A DNA stretch of 64,000 nucleotides from Strigamia acuminata (lineage: Eukaryota > Arthropoda > Chilopoda > Geophilomorpha > Linotaeniidae). The stretch covers positions 4,219,087 to 4,283,086 of the forward strand of contig OX442314.1 of the NCBI GenBank assembly GCA_949358305.1, written 5' to 3'. The notes under the pieces are model-generated. The model saw nothing but the letters and a program-made list of their open reading frames with translations. It did not search any database and had not been told where the DNA came from. Below, piece by piece: positions 20,936 to 31,321 of this stretch. Position 1 is the first letter of the stretch, and each line of letters begins with the position of its first letter. The position numbers and the translations under genes were made by a program.

Positions 20936-21449
20936 CTTTAATCTGTCTTCTTTGTGCTTCTTTTTCAGAAATACAAAGTAACATCTACTTACAATTGTCA
21001 TTTTTCTGCAAAACTCGAGTAACTGTGGTTTTTGGTACATCACACTCAATTCACTAGCAATTTTTTAAGTAGACTGACATTTGTTTACAACTAAATAGAA
21101 AATCCGCCACGGATCATGTTGTTTCAGTTTGCTTTTTCTCCTACACTTCTTTCTCCCAGTCAAACTTCTTTTGCCATTGATGTATTGTCATATGGTAGAC
21201 CTTGCTCTATTCAACCGACTTGCATTTACACTAAGAAAGACTTCAAATTACTATGGTATCAATTTTGGCAGCATGGGATGAAATCCCCATTTCCACATTA
21301 AAATCACTAGTTAATTCCATGTCTGCAGGGTATACAAAGTTATCCAATAACAGGGTAACTTTATTGGGTATTACATGGCACTAAAGCACTGCTTACATTG
21401 CCAGAAATCATTGTTAACCTACTGTTCATAATTTTTTGAACTTATGTAT

Positions 21450-22001
21450 TGTCACGCTGTAGAGCCGTACCGTTTGCCGGCTGGCTCTTACGCGCATTTT
21501 GATGTATTTTAGTATAATAAATCATCAATAGCTGGCGCTAAGCGCTAATGACAATCACAGACTAATCAACTTGTTTGGATAGGGGGAACAGAATGTTTCT
21601 TAATGAATAACAGAACTTAGAAAAATAATATCTGCTCGAGCTCTCACTCTGGTTACTATTGACTAGTTTATAGATTGATAGTAGACCAGACTCTTCAGTT
21701 TAAACCCATAAACACATCATCCTTATTTCTTTACTTATTATGTTTAGTCTTATTTTGATCTTAGTTAAATTTGATTTGATTTGATTTGACAAATGAAAGT
21801 TTGGCTGACGACCCAAATTGACAATATTGGCCATTTCCGGTGAAACGGCCACCAAAGGACTGAATAGAACAATGGCCAAAAATCGGGTTGATCGAAGGGC
21901 TTATCCTAATCTTAATATTGTGATCCCTTCCCTAAACATAAACAGAAAGTGAATGTCAGATAAAGAGAGAGTAGACCCTGCTAGGATTATGTCGATTATG
22001 A
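21450..22001. other. Intron DNA without recognised features
   Basis: The segment lies between the Tc1 element and the Mutator-like element. A short TTTGATTTGATT repeat occurs near 21768-21790. I see no exon or element here that I can support. Confidence 0.5.
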
Positions 22002-22010
22002 TCCTAATTC

Positions 22011-23669
22011 GATTCCACGACACCACCGCCAATGCACAATCGCCAACACTTTAACCGCCAAGTCAAAACCGCCAAAACAATACCGCCAAACCCATTACCG
22101 CCAAACCCATTACCGCCAAACCCATTACCGCCAAACCATTACCGCCAATACAACCGGCGCCAATGGTAACAACAGCCAATGACCGCCAATGACCGCCAAA
22201 GACCCGAAATGGTCGAAATTGACTCAAGTTTGTCAAAATAACAAAAAACAACAGAAAATAAACGAATATACTGGTACATATTTTGTTATTAAAATAAATT
22301 GTTGAAACCATAGAAACTTTCAAAAAAAGATTTTTTATCATAAAAAATAGCAAGAAACTGACCTTTTTTGGTTAAAAACAACATAAAATGGTACATTTTG
22401 GTTCAGAATCAAGTGGCAAAATTCTACAAAGCATTCCAAAACCTAAAAAATAAATCTAAAAACCATTGTTTGCCCGACAAACGACACGCGCAAAGCACCG
22501 CCGATACGGCTTTCCGGCAAAACAAATGAAAGAATTACCTAAACGTTTTCAGGCAGAATTAACTCATTTACACCAAAATAAATTGAATTACCGAACAAAT
22601 GGGCTCAAAAAGAACTTTTTTTACACCAAAAATGACAAGAAAACGAAGATAAAGACCGTTTCTTCTAGGAATGGAGTGGTAAAAACACCACAAACCATTC
22701 CAACTTCAGTAAAAAGAATTTTGAGCATGTTTTCCGCCAGTTTCGACCACATGGTTTATTGCCAAACGAATCGAAAAATTGTCACAAAACAACCGTTTTT
22801 AATAATTTTTAATAATTTTAATAATTTTTGTATGTTTTCGTTACGTTTTTGGACGTTTTCGTACGTTTCGACCAATTTCTGTCATTTTGACCCATTTTTT
22901 GTTATTTTGAGTAGGCTTGTGCGATTAATTTTTGTCGCGAATGCGATTGCGATATTGGATTGTTGCGACTTTTTTGCGATATATTGCATTCGCGATATAT
23001 CGCGATATAATCGCAATAATCGCAATAATCGCAATAATCGCAATAATCGCAATAATCGCAATAATTCGCAATAATTCGCAATAATCGCAATAATTCGCAA
23101 TAATTCGCAATAATCGCAATATCAAGATATCGCAATATCGCAAGATAACGCAATTTATCGCAATTGATTGAATTTATTTGCTAAAAAAAGTTTATTTAAA
23201 ACCAAATTGAAATAACAAATGTGAAAAGAAAAGAAAATTTAGCATTGTTGGTCCACCCACACTCCATCTATATGCGATTTTTGTTAAATCACAATAATCG
23301 CAATAATCGCAATAATTCGCAATAATTCGCAATAATTCGCAATAATTCGCATGTGCGATATATCGCAAACAACAGCTAGTGAATTAAATAGCTGCGATAT
23401 TCAATCAAAAAAAAATCGCATTGCAATTAATTGCAAATTCGCACATGCTTAATTTTGAGCCATTTTGGGGCATTGGCTGTTGTTACCATTGGCGCCGGTT
23501 GTATTGGCGGTAATGGTTTGGCGGTAATGGGTTTGGCGGTAATGGTTTGGCGGTAATGGGTTTGGCGGTAATGGTTTGGCGGTAATGGGTTTGGCGGTAT
23601 TGTTTTGGCGGTTTTGACTTGGCGGTCAAAGTGTTGGCGGTTGTGCATTGGCGGTAGTGTCGTGCTACG
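22011..23669. mobile_element. Mutator-like non-autonomous element with minisatellite TIRs
   Basis: The ends (22016-22205 and 23456-23665) are about 200-bp inverted repeats built from ACCGCCAAACCCATT-type units. The 9-bp direct repeat TCCTAATTC flanks the element (22002-22010 and 23670-23678), the duplication size typical of Mutator-like elements. An ORF at 22466-23074 inside has no recognisable motif and runs into the nested MITE, so I do not call it a gene. A hAT-like MITE is nested at 22912-23451. The right end lies 20 bases from the acceptor of the DEG/ENaC exon at 23699. Confidence 0.75.
22912..23451. mobile_element. hAT-like MITE with ATCGCAATA repeats
   Basis: The ends are TAGGCTTGTGCGATTAAT and, inverted, TAAGCATGTGCGAATTT, flanked by the perfect 8-bp duplication ATTTTGAG (22904-22911 and 23452-23459), which is the hAT signature. 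The interior has tandem AATCGC and AATTCGC units (23008-23125 and 23290-23350) and many GCGATATATCGC palindromes. It encodes no transposase. The long repetitive frames here are artefacts. Confidence 0.85.
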
Positions 23670-23698
23670 TCCTAATTCAATTGTCATTTTTTTTTTAG

Positions 23699-24485
23699 AT
23701 TGCCTTTTGTGAAGGTGAATTTACCACTTTGTGAATGTTCGAACGCTATGCACGATCAATACGGCGTCATAAGTAAATTGATTGACATCACAGATCCAAC
23801 TTCTTCTTGTTCGTGTCGCCGTCCATGTCAGCAAATAGCTTTTACACCATACACAGATCCAGGTGAAGCAGATAATAAAAAAATAATGACCTTAACTTTT
23901 GAACTAACGAATGAGAATATCAACGTGTATGAAGAACGCTACATCTACGACATTATTGCCTTACTGTCAGATTTAGGAGGCAATCTTGGCCTGTTTCTGG
24001 GTCTATCGTTGCTCTCATTACCTGAAATCACTTGGTATTTGCATTGGATTGTAACAAACCGCAAAAGAAATGGCGATGAGATTCACCATCTTCATGAGAT
24101 ATGCAAAAAAGAAGTCATTGTGAGTGAAGAGCAAATTAAAACTAAAGGAGTATTAAGAAAGCTTAAGTTTGTGCTAGTTGTAATTAGTACAGGATTGACT
24201 TTATACTTGTTGCAATATCGCTTAAACTACTATATGGAAGAACCTGTGTCAAAGGTTGTTACCATAGTTCAACGTTGCCACACGGAATTTCCTTCTGTCA
24301 CACTTTGTGCTGAAATTCGTACTGATAAAATGGAACAAGCCAGATTGCAGTTGCTTAACCAGACAAACAAAACCTGCGATGACATGTCACCCTGGAAATT
24401 AGTCAGCAATCAATTGTCCAAGGAAGATGTTTGGAAGACTCTTAATATCCATCCAACACTTCAATTTAATGACAAGATTACCAAA
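23699..24485 (+). CDS. DEG/ENaC fusion exon: unit A TM2 joined to unit B TM1
   Basis: One uninterrupted 262-codon exon. Residues 10-49 hold the last ectodomain cysteines (LCEC, CSCRRPC). Residues 83-118 form TM2 with LLSDLGGNLGLFLGLSLLS, including the G-x-S selectivity motif (GLS, 101-103). Residues 119-155 are a charged cytoplasmic linker. Residues 156-178 (KFVLVVISTGLTLYLLQY) are a second TM1, followed by the family signature FPSVTLC (197-203) of a new ectodomain. In known DEG/ENaC proteins the chain ends after TM2, so two subunits are joined here. Topology is consistent, because both joined ends are cytoplasmic. The acceptor is a T-run ending in AG at 23698. The donor is AAA/GTATGT, phase 0 like unit A exon 1. 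Confidence 0.9.
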
Positions 24486-25880
24486 GTATGTGGGTAAATG
24501 AAAACAACTACCATACAAAGTATAATGTATTTAATTAATATATATAGTATGTTTTTGGTTATGAAACAACAATACTAAATATAACAACAAGACTAATCCT
24601 GCTACCCTTTGGTAATTGTTCACAAGTGAAGACAGGTAATGTCCATTATGTGGGAAAGTTGTAACCCCGTACAAAAAATACACCTGTTCTAATCAAGCAC
24701 AGGTGTTGCACTGATTGTTGCACTGATTGTTGCAATTAAATCCATACCACGGTGTGAGAGAACAGGTATTGAAACGACTCCCCTAGCTTTGATCCGAAAA
24801 GTGTTCCAGTAAGGAAACTTATCTCCAAGTGACGCTAAAAACATGTGGGCCAACCCAGTCATCGAGCCCGTAAATTACGTCATTAAATAATAACTCGAAA
24901 AAAAAATGAGTTTGCTGCGCTAATATACTTATTTTAGACCATGTGGTCTGAGCTAAGGTAATTTAAATACGGACATGTGTGTTCGAATGGCCTGCTTGTT
25001 CCCATTTGCGCATGATGGCAAATTACAGAACTGGAACATTTAAAGGAACACATGTTCTTGGCCATTTTGTATAATAGCTTCAACATCTGTTCTTTTACAC
25101 TGTGGTCCAGTTACGTTAAGAATGGAAGATCCGAGCTGACCTAATTGTTTCGACAATCACTCATTGTGCATGGTGTACTCGTATTACTACTGACAATGCA
25201 CCACTAGCTAAAGGCTTTTAGCACATGAGAGTCTTAGAACCACAAGCATTTCTGGAGTCTTGCACATTTAAAGAGGTGTTGATATACTCAAAACCACCAC
25301 AACGTTTACCTATTTCAGCCGGTTTACGCCTAACTGTGTACTGTGCTCTACTACGTGGAAAAGTAGTTCTGTGCCTTTGACAATGTTGGTAATCGATCAC
25401 AATGTCTGGAGTTCTTTACAAATATGGTGTTATGAGCTACTTTTTTGTGCCACTACACCAGTGATATGGCTCGAACAATAGGTCAACATTGTGGTGGTTT
25501 TGAGTATAGATATATTGATATAGATCTTTCAAATTTCTTTAGAAAAATCAAACTATTTAACAGCAGCACTTATGATTGCGTTGCTAGGACTTTATCCTCC
25601 AGAAGTTTGCAATCAATATATATGGGTATGATTAAAGTGAAATAAGTGGCACAAAAAATTATTTAACTAACTAATCTAACTAACAAGCAAATTCAATAAT
25701 TTGCCATACTGTCTCAAATAACCGCCGGAGTGTTTATTACTTTTCCCGACCCGACCACCCGGCGTCTATATGAAGCGCTGTGCTTATTCGGGCCCGACGC
25801 CTGTTTGAACCCGGTATTAAAATGAGGCCGTATGGTAATCACCCCCGTTTTATACTCATTTTCCACTGAAGAATGACTTA
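24486..25880. other. Unit B intron, 5' part
   Basis: Mostly unassigned. An imperfect inverted repeat pairs 25278-25310 with 25480-25512 (CTCAAAACCACCACAACG). A possible small exon at 25543-25625 (acceptor TTTCTTTAG, donor TGG/GTATGA, peptide ending GLYPPEVCNQYIW) has the wrong entry phase to join 24485 directly, so I leave it as a weak candidate. Confidence 0.3.
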
Positions 25881-25884
25881 AAAT

Positions 25885-27796
25885 TATGACGGTTTACAAT
25901 GGCTATAAATGCCTATTTTCTATCAAGAAAGCGCTGTTGCGCCAATATGATGGTATTTTTACAATATTCTGTGTAAAACTGATAAATGTCTAGAATAAAG
26001 TCATTTATGATGTTTCAAATACAAAGATGTTCGTTTATTAAGAATAAACACTAATTTCCACATGATACTAAAGTATCACGGCATAATTACGAAGATTCGT
26101 CTGCTAAAACCCGCATTTGTCAATGCTCCATATTGCCACTAGATGGCGCGATCGCAATTAGCGATAAATTCGAATACGAACTTGAAAACCTCATGATTAA
26201 ATATAAACGTATATTTAATCAAGTGAATAAATTGTGTTAAATATTAATATAAATATATATTAAGTATCTGACATTGTTAAATACAATGTAACTTCCATTT
26301 CTGCGGGACAGAATGTTTAGCGATCAATCGGTCAACCGATCAATCTGATTGGTGGAACCCATTTCCGGTCCTGGGTATCCAGTTCCGGTTGTAACAAGGA
26401 TTAGCATAATTTGCATAAATGCTCCTCCGTATCCACTTCCGGTGATACGGGATTGGAGGGATTCGTGGAACCCATGTTCCAATTGGATGACTGGATTAAT
26501 CCTTAAATCCAGTCAGGTTATATAAACCCAAACAATCGGCCATTCCGCAGCTCTGTTTGATTATTTCTGTTTGGTATTGTTACTTAAGAAGTATGATTCG
26601 TTGTTCACGTAAAAAACCTTTTGGTTCTTTGTTGATTTATTCGCAAAGAACCGTTGCATGATTCTACAGAATCATGCCACCGCCGGCAATTGAAGTCGAA
26701 GTGCTGGGATTATTATGTTGCATAAATGTTACAGTCTACGGTTGCGACGCCGAAGGAGAACCCGCCGTTGTGCAATTCAGTATCCTCCGGACAGGACCAA
26801 GTTGTCTTTTTCGGTATGAACGTATTCCGTTACCACGAGTAGCATCGGTATTGTTGAGAATCGGTTCCTTCACCTGATGGTGCCAAAGCAGTCTGTTTTA
26901 CAGTAACCACGAGTAGCACCAAGTGTTTGGCAAGCTGATTCTCATGGTATTCGATGCCAAAGCAGTCGGTCTATTATTAGTACCGCGAGAGATAAAACTG
27001 CTGTGCGGAGCCGCGAGCTATCGACCCCTGTGTACGTGGTACCGTCAACCACTCGATGGACGACCGTGCTGCGACGCCGGGGACGCTTGATACCGTTCTG
27101 CATGGCAAGGCGTATATTCTAATCGATGGCAATTGTGTGTTGCGACGGGAAGCTTAATCTTCATTTTATTTATAACAGAAAAACTTAAACTCGACAACCA
27201 GTTGGACCAAAATCAAGTCAGAAGACTTAATCTCATATTGAACTCAATATAACCGATAAGTTGACGACAACTTATTCCCGAAATATCTAAATAAGAATTC
27301 ACAACGATATGAATTAAATATAATTCATAAGTGGAATATTGATAAGTAAATGAATACATTTACTTACACCAATATCCTCCCAAAGTTGTGGCGGTGCAGA
27401 CAAAGTCAACCGCAATGCTCAGATCATTCGATTTATCGACGTGCGATAGTTTACACAGCGAACCAAGGAAACCAGCGAAGCCGTATCGGACTCCAGGACA
27501 CAGCCATCCGGCTTAAGATGACATCTATAATCAGGTCGAGCGATGGGGAAACCGCTCCCATATTCCAGACCCGTAGTGATATTATTCTAGGGCCAGTTGG
27601 CCAATTCTTTGTATAGTTTAATAGCTGATTTAACTTGCCAAATGTCGGCATTAGTCCTATGTATAATTTAGCTCATCCATATTGTTTGCCAACAATAAAC
27701 TGTCTTGTATTTATCTCGTATTGTATTCACTGTTTATTTATTGCGATCTCTTCCCGGTACCATTGTTAAATGGGAGTTGTGGTCGTCACCGTCACA
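25885..27796 (+). repeat. 5' LTR of the 9.4-kb element
   Basis: It contains a TATATAAA box at 26519-26526 and AATAAA at 27694-27699, a plausible promoter and polyadenylation signal that would place the RNA start near 26550. The short ORFs inside (for example 26674-26877 and 27350-27616) recur in the 3' LTR because the LTRs are copies. I do not consider them genes. Confidence 0.9.
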
Positions 27797-28400
27797 CGTG
27801 GAGGTCCCACCGAGATTAGGTTGCAATTAAATTCGATTGAATTGCAACAGTGAATATTGGAGATAAATATTTAACTAAAAGATTTAAGTTAAAAATAGAC
27901 AGATTAAATTTTCAGTTTATATTTCCATGTGAAGAAGTTAAACTGATGAAATAGAAATACGTAGTAGATTTTCCTTCATTATTTTCGTTTGAAGATTTTA
28001 GGGATTTCAAAGACTACCACCTAATCTCACACGTGGAGGTCCCACCGAGATTAGGTTGCAATTAAATTCGATAGAATTGTAAAAGTGAATTTTGAGATAA
28101 ATATTTAACTAAAAGATTTAGTTAAAAAACAGACAAGTTTCAAACCATGTTTATTTTCTTGAGAAACACCAAAACAGTCCTTTAACTAGGAATTTCGGAA
28201 GTTATAGACCTATCACACGATCACTGAAATAGGTTGCAAATTAATTCGATCGAATTGCAAAAGCGAATCTTGAATCCGATATTAACTAAAAAATTTTAGT
28301 TAAAACAGACAAATAGATTTTCAGTTTATATTTTCATGTGAAAAGTTAAACTGACGAAATGGAAACGTTTAGTGAACTCTCTTTACTATTTTCGTTCGAC
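27791..28400 (+). repeat. Tandem leader duplications
   Basis: Three related segments start near 27791, 28026 and 28218. Each runs through AGGTTGCAATTAAATTCGAT and the TTTAGTTAAAA.ACAGA stretch. The first two include the whole primer site and the third has lost it. This is unusual, since a leader normally has a single primer site. Confidence 0.75.
27799..27817 (+). promoter_or_regulatory. Primer-binding site, tRNA-Gln type
   Basis: TGGAGGTCCCACCGAGATT starts two bases after the LTR and is complementary to the 3' end of animal tRNA-Gln including CCA. The site is repeated exactly at 28034-28052 as part of a tandem duplication of the leader. Confidence 0.8.
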
Positions 28401-31321
28401 AATTTAAGGAATACGAAGTATTTTAAATAAGAAATCAAAAAAGTTTCGAGTGAAATAAGAATACAGATATTTTTTTTCGAAGTTTGTTTTATTTCGAAAA
28501 GCTAAAAACATACAAGTTTAGAAGGCGGACTTCTTACGAATTTATCTTTCCACCTGAAAAGTTAAAACGAAGAAAACACCGCAACTATTTGGAAATATTT
28601 ACAAGAAATTAAGTTTCTTGTAACTGTACGTCGACACCGATAGCCAGCGACCACGCGCCATAGCAATACGCGTCGATCTCCGTATCAAACGCAGCAGGGA
28701 AGCTACTCAAACCTTCAATGCAAGGTGCGAACGAATGCTTGGAAATTATGGCGGACAACAGATAAAAGACAGCGGAGAAATGTTACAGAAGGTTCGTAGA
28801 GATTTATTTAAGTGTCGCGAACTAATTTTTCCACTGCCATCGGTACCGAAGATAATTTAGTTGTTGAAGAAAAACAACACACTCCATTTCGCAGAAAAGA
28901 TTTGCAAATCGAAATGAATATTACCTTTATTTGAAGGAATTAACTATTTTCACAAAAAGTACATTTTTTCCTTCGGGACAATGGAAATTAAGAAAATATA
29001 AAATGGCGGCGAATGAAGTTGCCGACCACGTAGAATAGTATTTTTTACATTGAAAGTTACGAATCACGAAAAACGCTTTCCCTCGGAAAAGTAAAAGGAT
29101 TTCATTCAATCTTTCCTTTCGGAAATTTAACAAGTGTTTTAAGTTTCCAACGATATTTGGGTCTCCCAAATTTTGAGAATTTCTAAATGAAATTTAGCTG
29201 TTTGAAAAACAACGAATATTTTTAGTAATCTAATCGGACATTTTCCCACATGATTTCTTAAAACCGGAATAACAAATCCATTTGTGGCTATGAACTTTGC
29301 CACATGAAATATTTACGGAGCGAATATTTTTTGATTGGATTGAAGCTTTAAAATCAGATAGCTGATTTAAACGAAGAAAATAAGTTTCAAAGTAATTATT
29401 TTTCTTTCGGAAAAATCAAATAAATCACCGCTGATGAAAAGTTGTATTTTTCCATTCGAAAAAACTAAGAATTGCACAAGATTTATCTTCTATTTTGAAC
29501 ATAGATTTTATTCGGAAAAGGAAAGATTCTAGATACATTATTTTTCTCTAAAAATTAAGAATTTAGTCAATTTTCCTAAAGGTTAATGGAATGTCATCAT
29601 ATATTTCGTTCGTAATTTACGTGTTAAAGTTTAATCAGAAAAACGATTGAATATGTTTTATTTGCGATAAGTAAAAGAAAGGTTCTTTAAAAATGGAATT
29701 TCGATGCAAATCCCACAGTAAAGGGAATGTTATGTGTGAGCAATTAACGAAAAGTTGGAATAACTTCATTTTATTTCATTCAAAAGTAGTTGTGAAAAAT
29801 CAATTTCAAATATTTTTCAAAGAAAAATTATTTTTATCGGAAAAAAGTAATTTACATGTCCTCGCGCGGACCGAGTAGTAAACTGCTTAATTGTGACATC
29901 GATACTGTTATTGTGTCACGTGTTATACGGAATTCCAAACCAGTGAATTACGAATTTTGGCGCGATAGGAATAGAAGTTTGACAGTGAAAGTTCTCCAGA
30001 TTTGCCTTTTCATTTGAAAAGTTCAAATTGAGGAAATGCTGCAGCAGATGAAGGTATTTACGACAATTGAGATTTAAATATTCTTTCATTCAAAAGATAA
30101 AAGATCTCTGCAAAAACATCTCGTTATTAGAGATAAGGGGGACGAAAATTATTAAAACGAATAATCAAAGACACGTCCTTCGTAAATATCGCAAAGGAAT
30201 AACTAATTGTGAAAACAATTGTCCGCTCAGGAAAAGTGGAATTTAGCTAGATATTTTCTTTCGAAAAATCAAAGCAATTGTCATCAAAAAAGAAAGATTT
30301 GATGAATAATTTTTACCCAAAAGTCTAAAGGATTGTCGAATAGTTTTCTCCCGAAAAACAAGTACACATTTGTACCAATAACTTTATCGTTTAAAGTAAA
30401 ATTTCGAATATTTTCTTTTGGAAGATTAGAGAATTAGATAATTTTTCTCGCAAAACAAATTTAAAGAATTTTAACGAATTTTTATTTGTTAAAAAAATTT
30501 GTTAAAAAAGGGGGAGATGGATGGTGAAAATTTATTTTTTCACACTCGAAAAATGGAATTTAAACCCGAAAAAGTAAAGACTTGGTCAAATTATTCTTCC
30601 TATTGGAAATGAATACACAATGTTGGGAATCGAAAATAGATTTCAATTACAAAGGAATGATTATTTGAACGATAATTGAATAAGAATAAGAAAAATTGAG
30701 AGTTTGAGAAAACTTTATTAAAGTTGTGGTTGTAACGATATCACACACTAACGGAATAATTAAAAGAAAAATATTTTTTGAAGAAAAGTTATTTAATTAT
30801 TTGGATTGGTAAAAATCCCAAAGTTCAAGAAGATTGAAGTAAGTTTATTTTATTTTCATTTGAAAAATACAATATTTTACGAATGTCTTCCCGAAGGAAT
30901 TTTATTTTATCGGTAAAATTGAATCTCGAAGGGAACGGACTTAGTAGAGAACTACTAAATAGATGTAACGTCCTTTATACCATTGGCCGACACTAACATC
31001 CGCCAATCAGAAGTTGGGAGATCTAGGGATCCCCAGCCCCCTGCTATTAAAGGAGGACCAGATCAGATACTGATCATTCGCATCCAGACCAGACCAGAAG
31101 ACGTGTTCCAGAGTCATCTTGACCACGCCGTCCCGATTTCAGTCACGATTCGAATTTTGTGTGCCGTGTAACCTGCAAAAGCTAACACGTGTCAAACAAA
31201 CGCGAAGTTTAATTTTATTTTGTCAAAAGTAAAGTTTAGAAGTGTTTCTTGTTGAAAAGTGTATTATATTCGTCTTCTTTATAAATTAAAGAATTAAAAT
31301 CGTCAGATTTTGAATTTTTTT
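28400..31321 (+). other. Long leader with recurring TTTTC..TCGAAAA motifs
   Basis: Nearly 3 kb without a meaningful ORF. A degenerate self-complementary motif of the form TTTTCTTTCGGAAAA followed by RTTAA recurs at irregular spacing of about 40-200 bases (for example near 28555, 29075, 29110, 29405, 29445, 29505, 30010, 30255, 30345, 30410 and 30855). It may have RNA structural roles such as packaging, or be a decayed tandem array. Confidence 0.55.

Larger units (their letters stand above)
19500..21060 (-). pseudogene. Decayed Tc1-like transposase
   Basis: On the minus strand the order is an N-terminal helix-turn-helix (KKIASELSVMYQKP, near 21010-21050), then SDEK.FNLDGPDGNKYYWHN (about 20405-20460, continued near 19830-19850 beyond the MITE), then APVHKA-like VPVHKAGSTLEWF and IDLMDWPPCSPDL (19540-19650). 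The second Asp of the usual DNAPVH motif and many frames are lost. It resembles the transposase fragment at 36512-37110, so both belong to related families. It is not functional. Confidence 0.75.
19242..21446 (-). mobile_element. Tc1/mariner-like transposon with about 200-bp TIRs
   Basis: Terminal inverted repeats of about 200 bp lie at 19242-19440 and 21245-21446. They share TTCAAAAAATTATGA and CCAATAAAGTTACCCTG and are flanked by TA on both sides. A decayed Tc1-type transposase lies between on the minus strand. The element is interrupted by a pogo-like MITE (19850-20404) and by another repeat (20587-20935). Confidence 0.8.

Noticed and set aside
22466-23074. 202-codon ORF inside the Mutator-like element
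   Set aside because: It ends in translated AATCGC repeats of the nested hAT-like MITE, shows low-complexity Phe/Asn stretches, and has no transposase motif.
25218-25645. Two ORFs on opposite strands both reading CGGFEY
   Set aside because: They come from one imperfect inverted repeat (25278-25310 and 25480-25512). No family match and no consistent splice phase.
26674-27616. ORFs of 67 and 88 codons, repeated exactly at 34188-35130
   Set aside because: They are inside the two LTRs, and the identity only reflects LTR duplication. No known motif.
27799-27817. tRNA gene remnant (tRNA-Gln-like sequence)
   Set aside because: Only the 19-base 3' complement is present next to the LTR, as expected for a primer-binding site. 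No cloverleaf can be formed.
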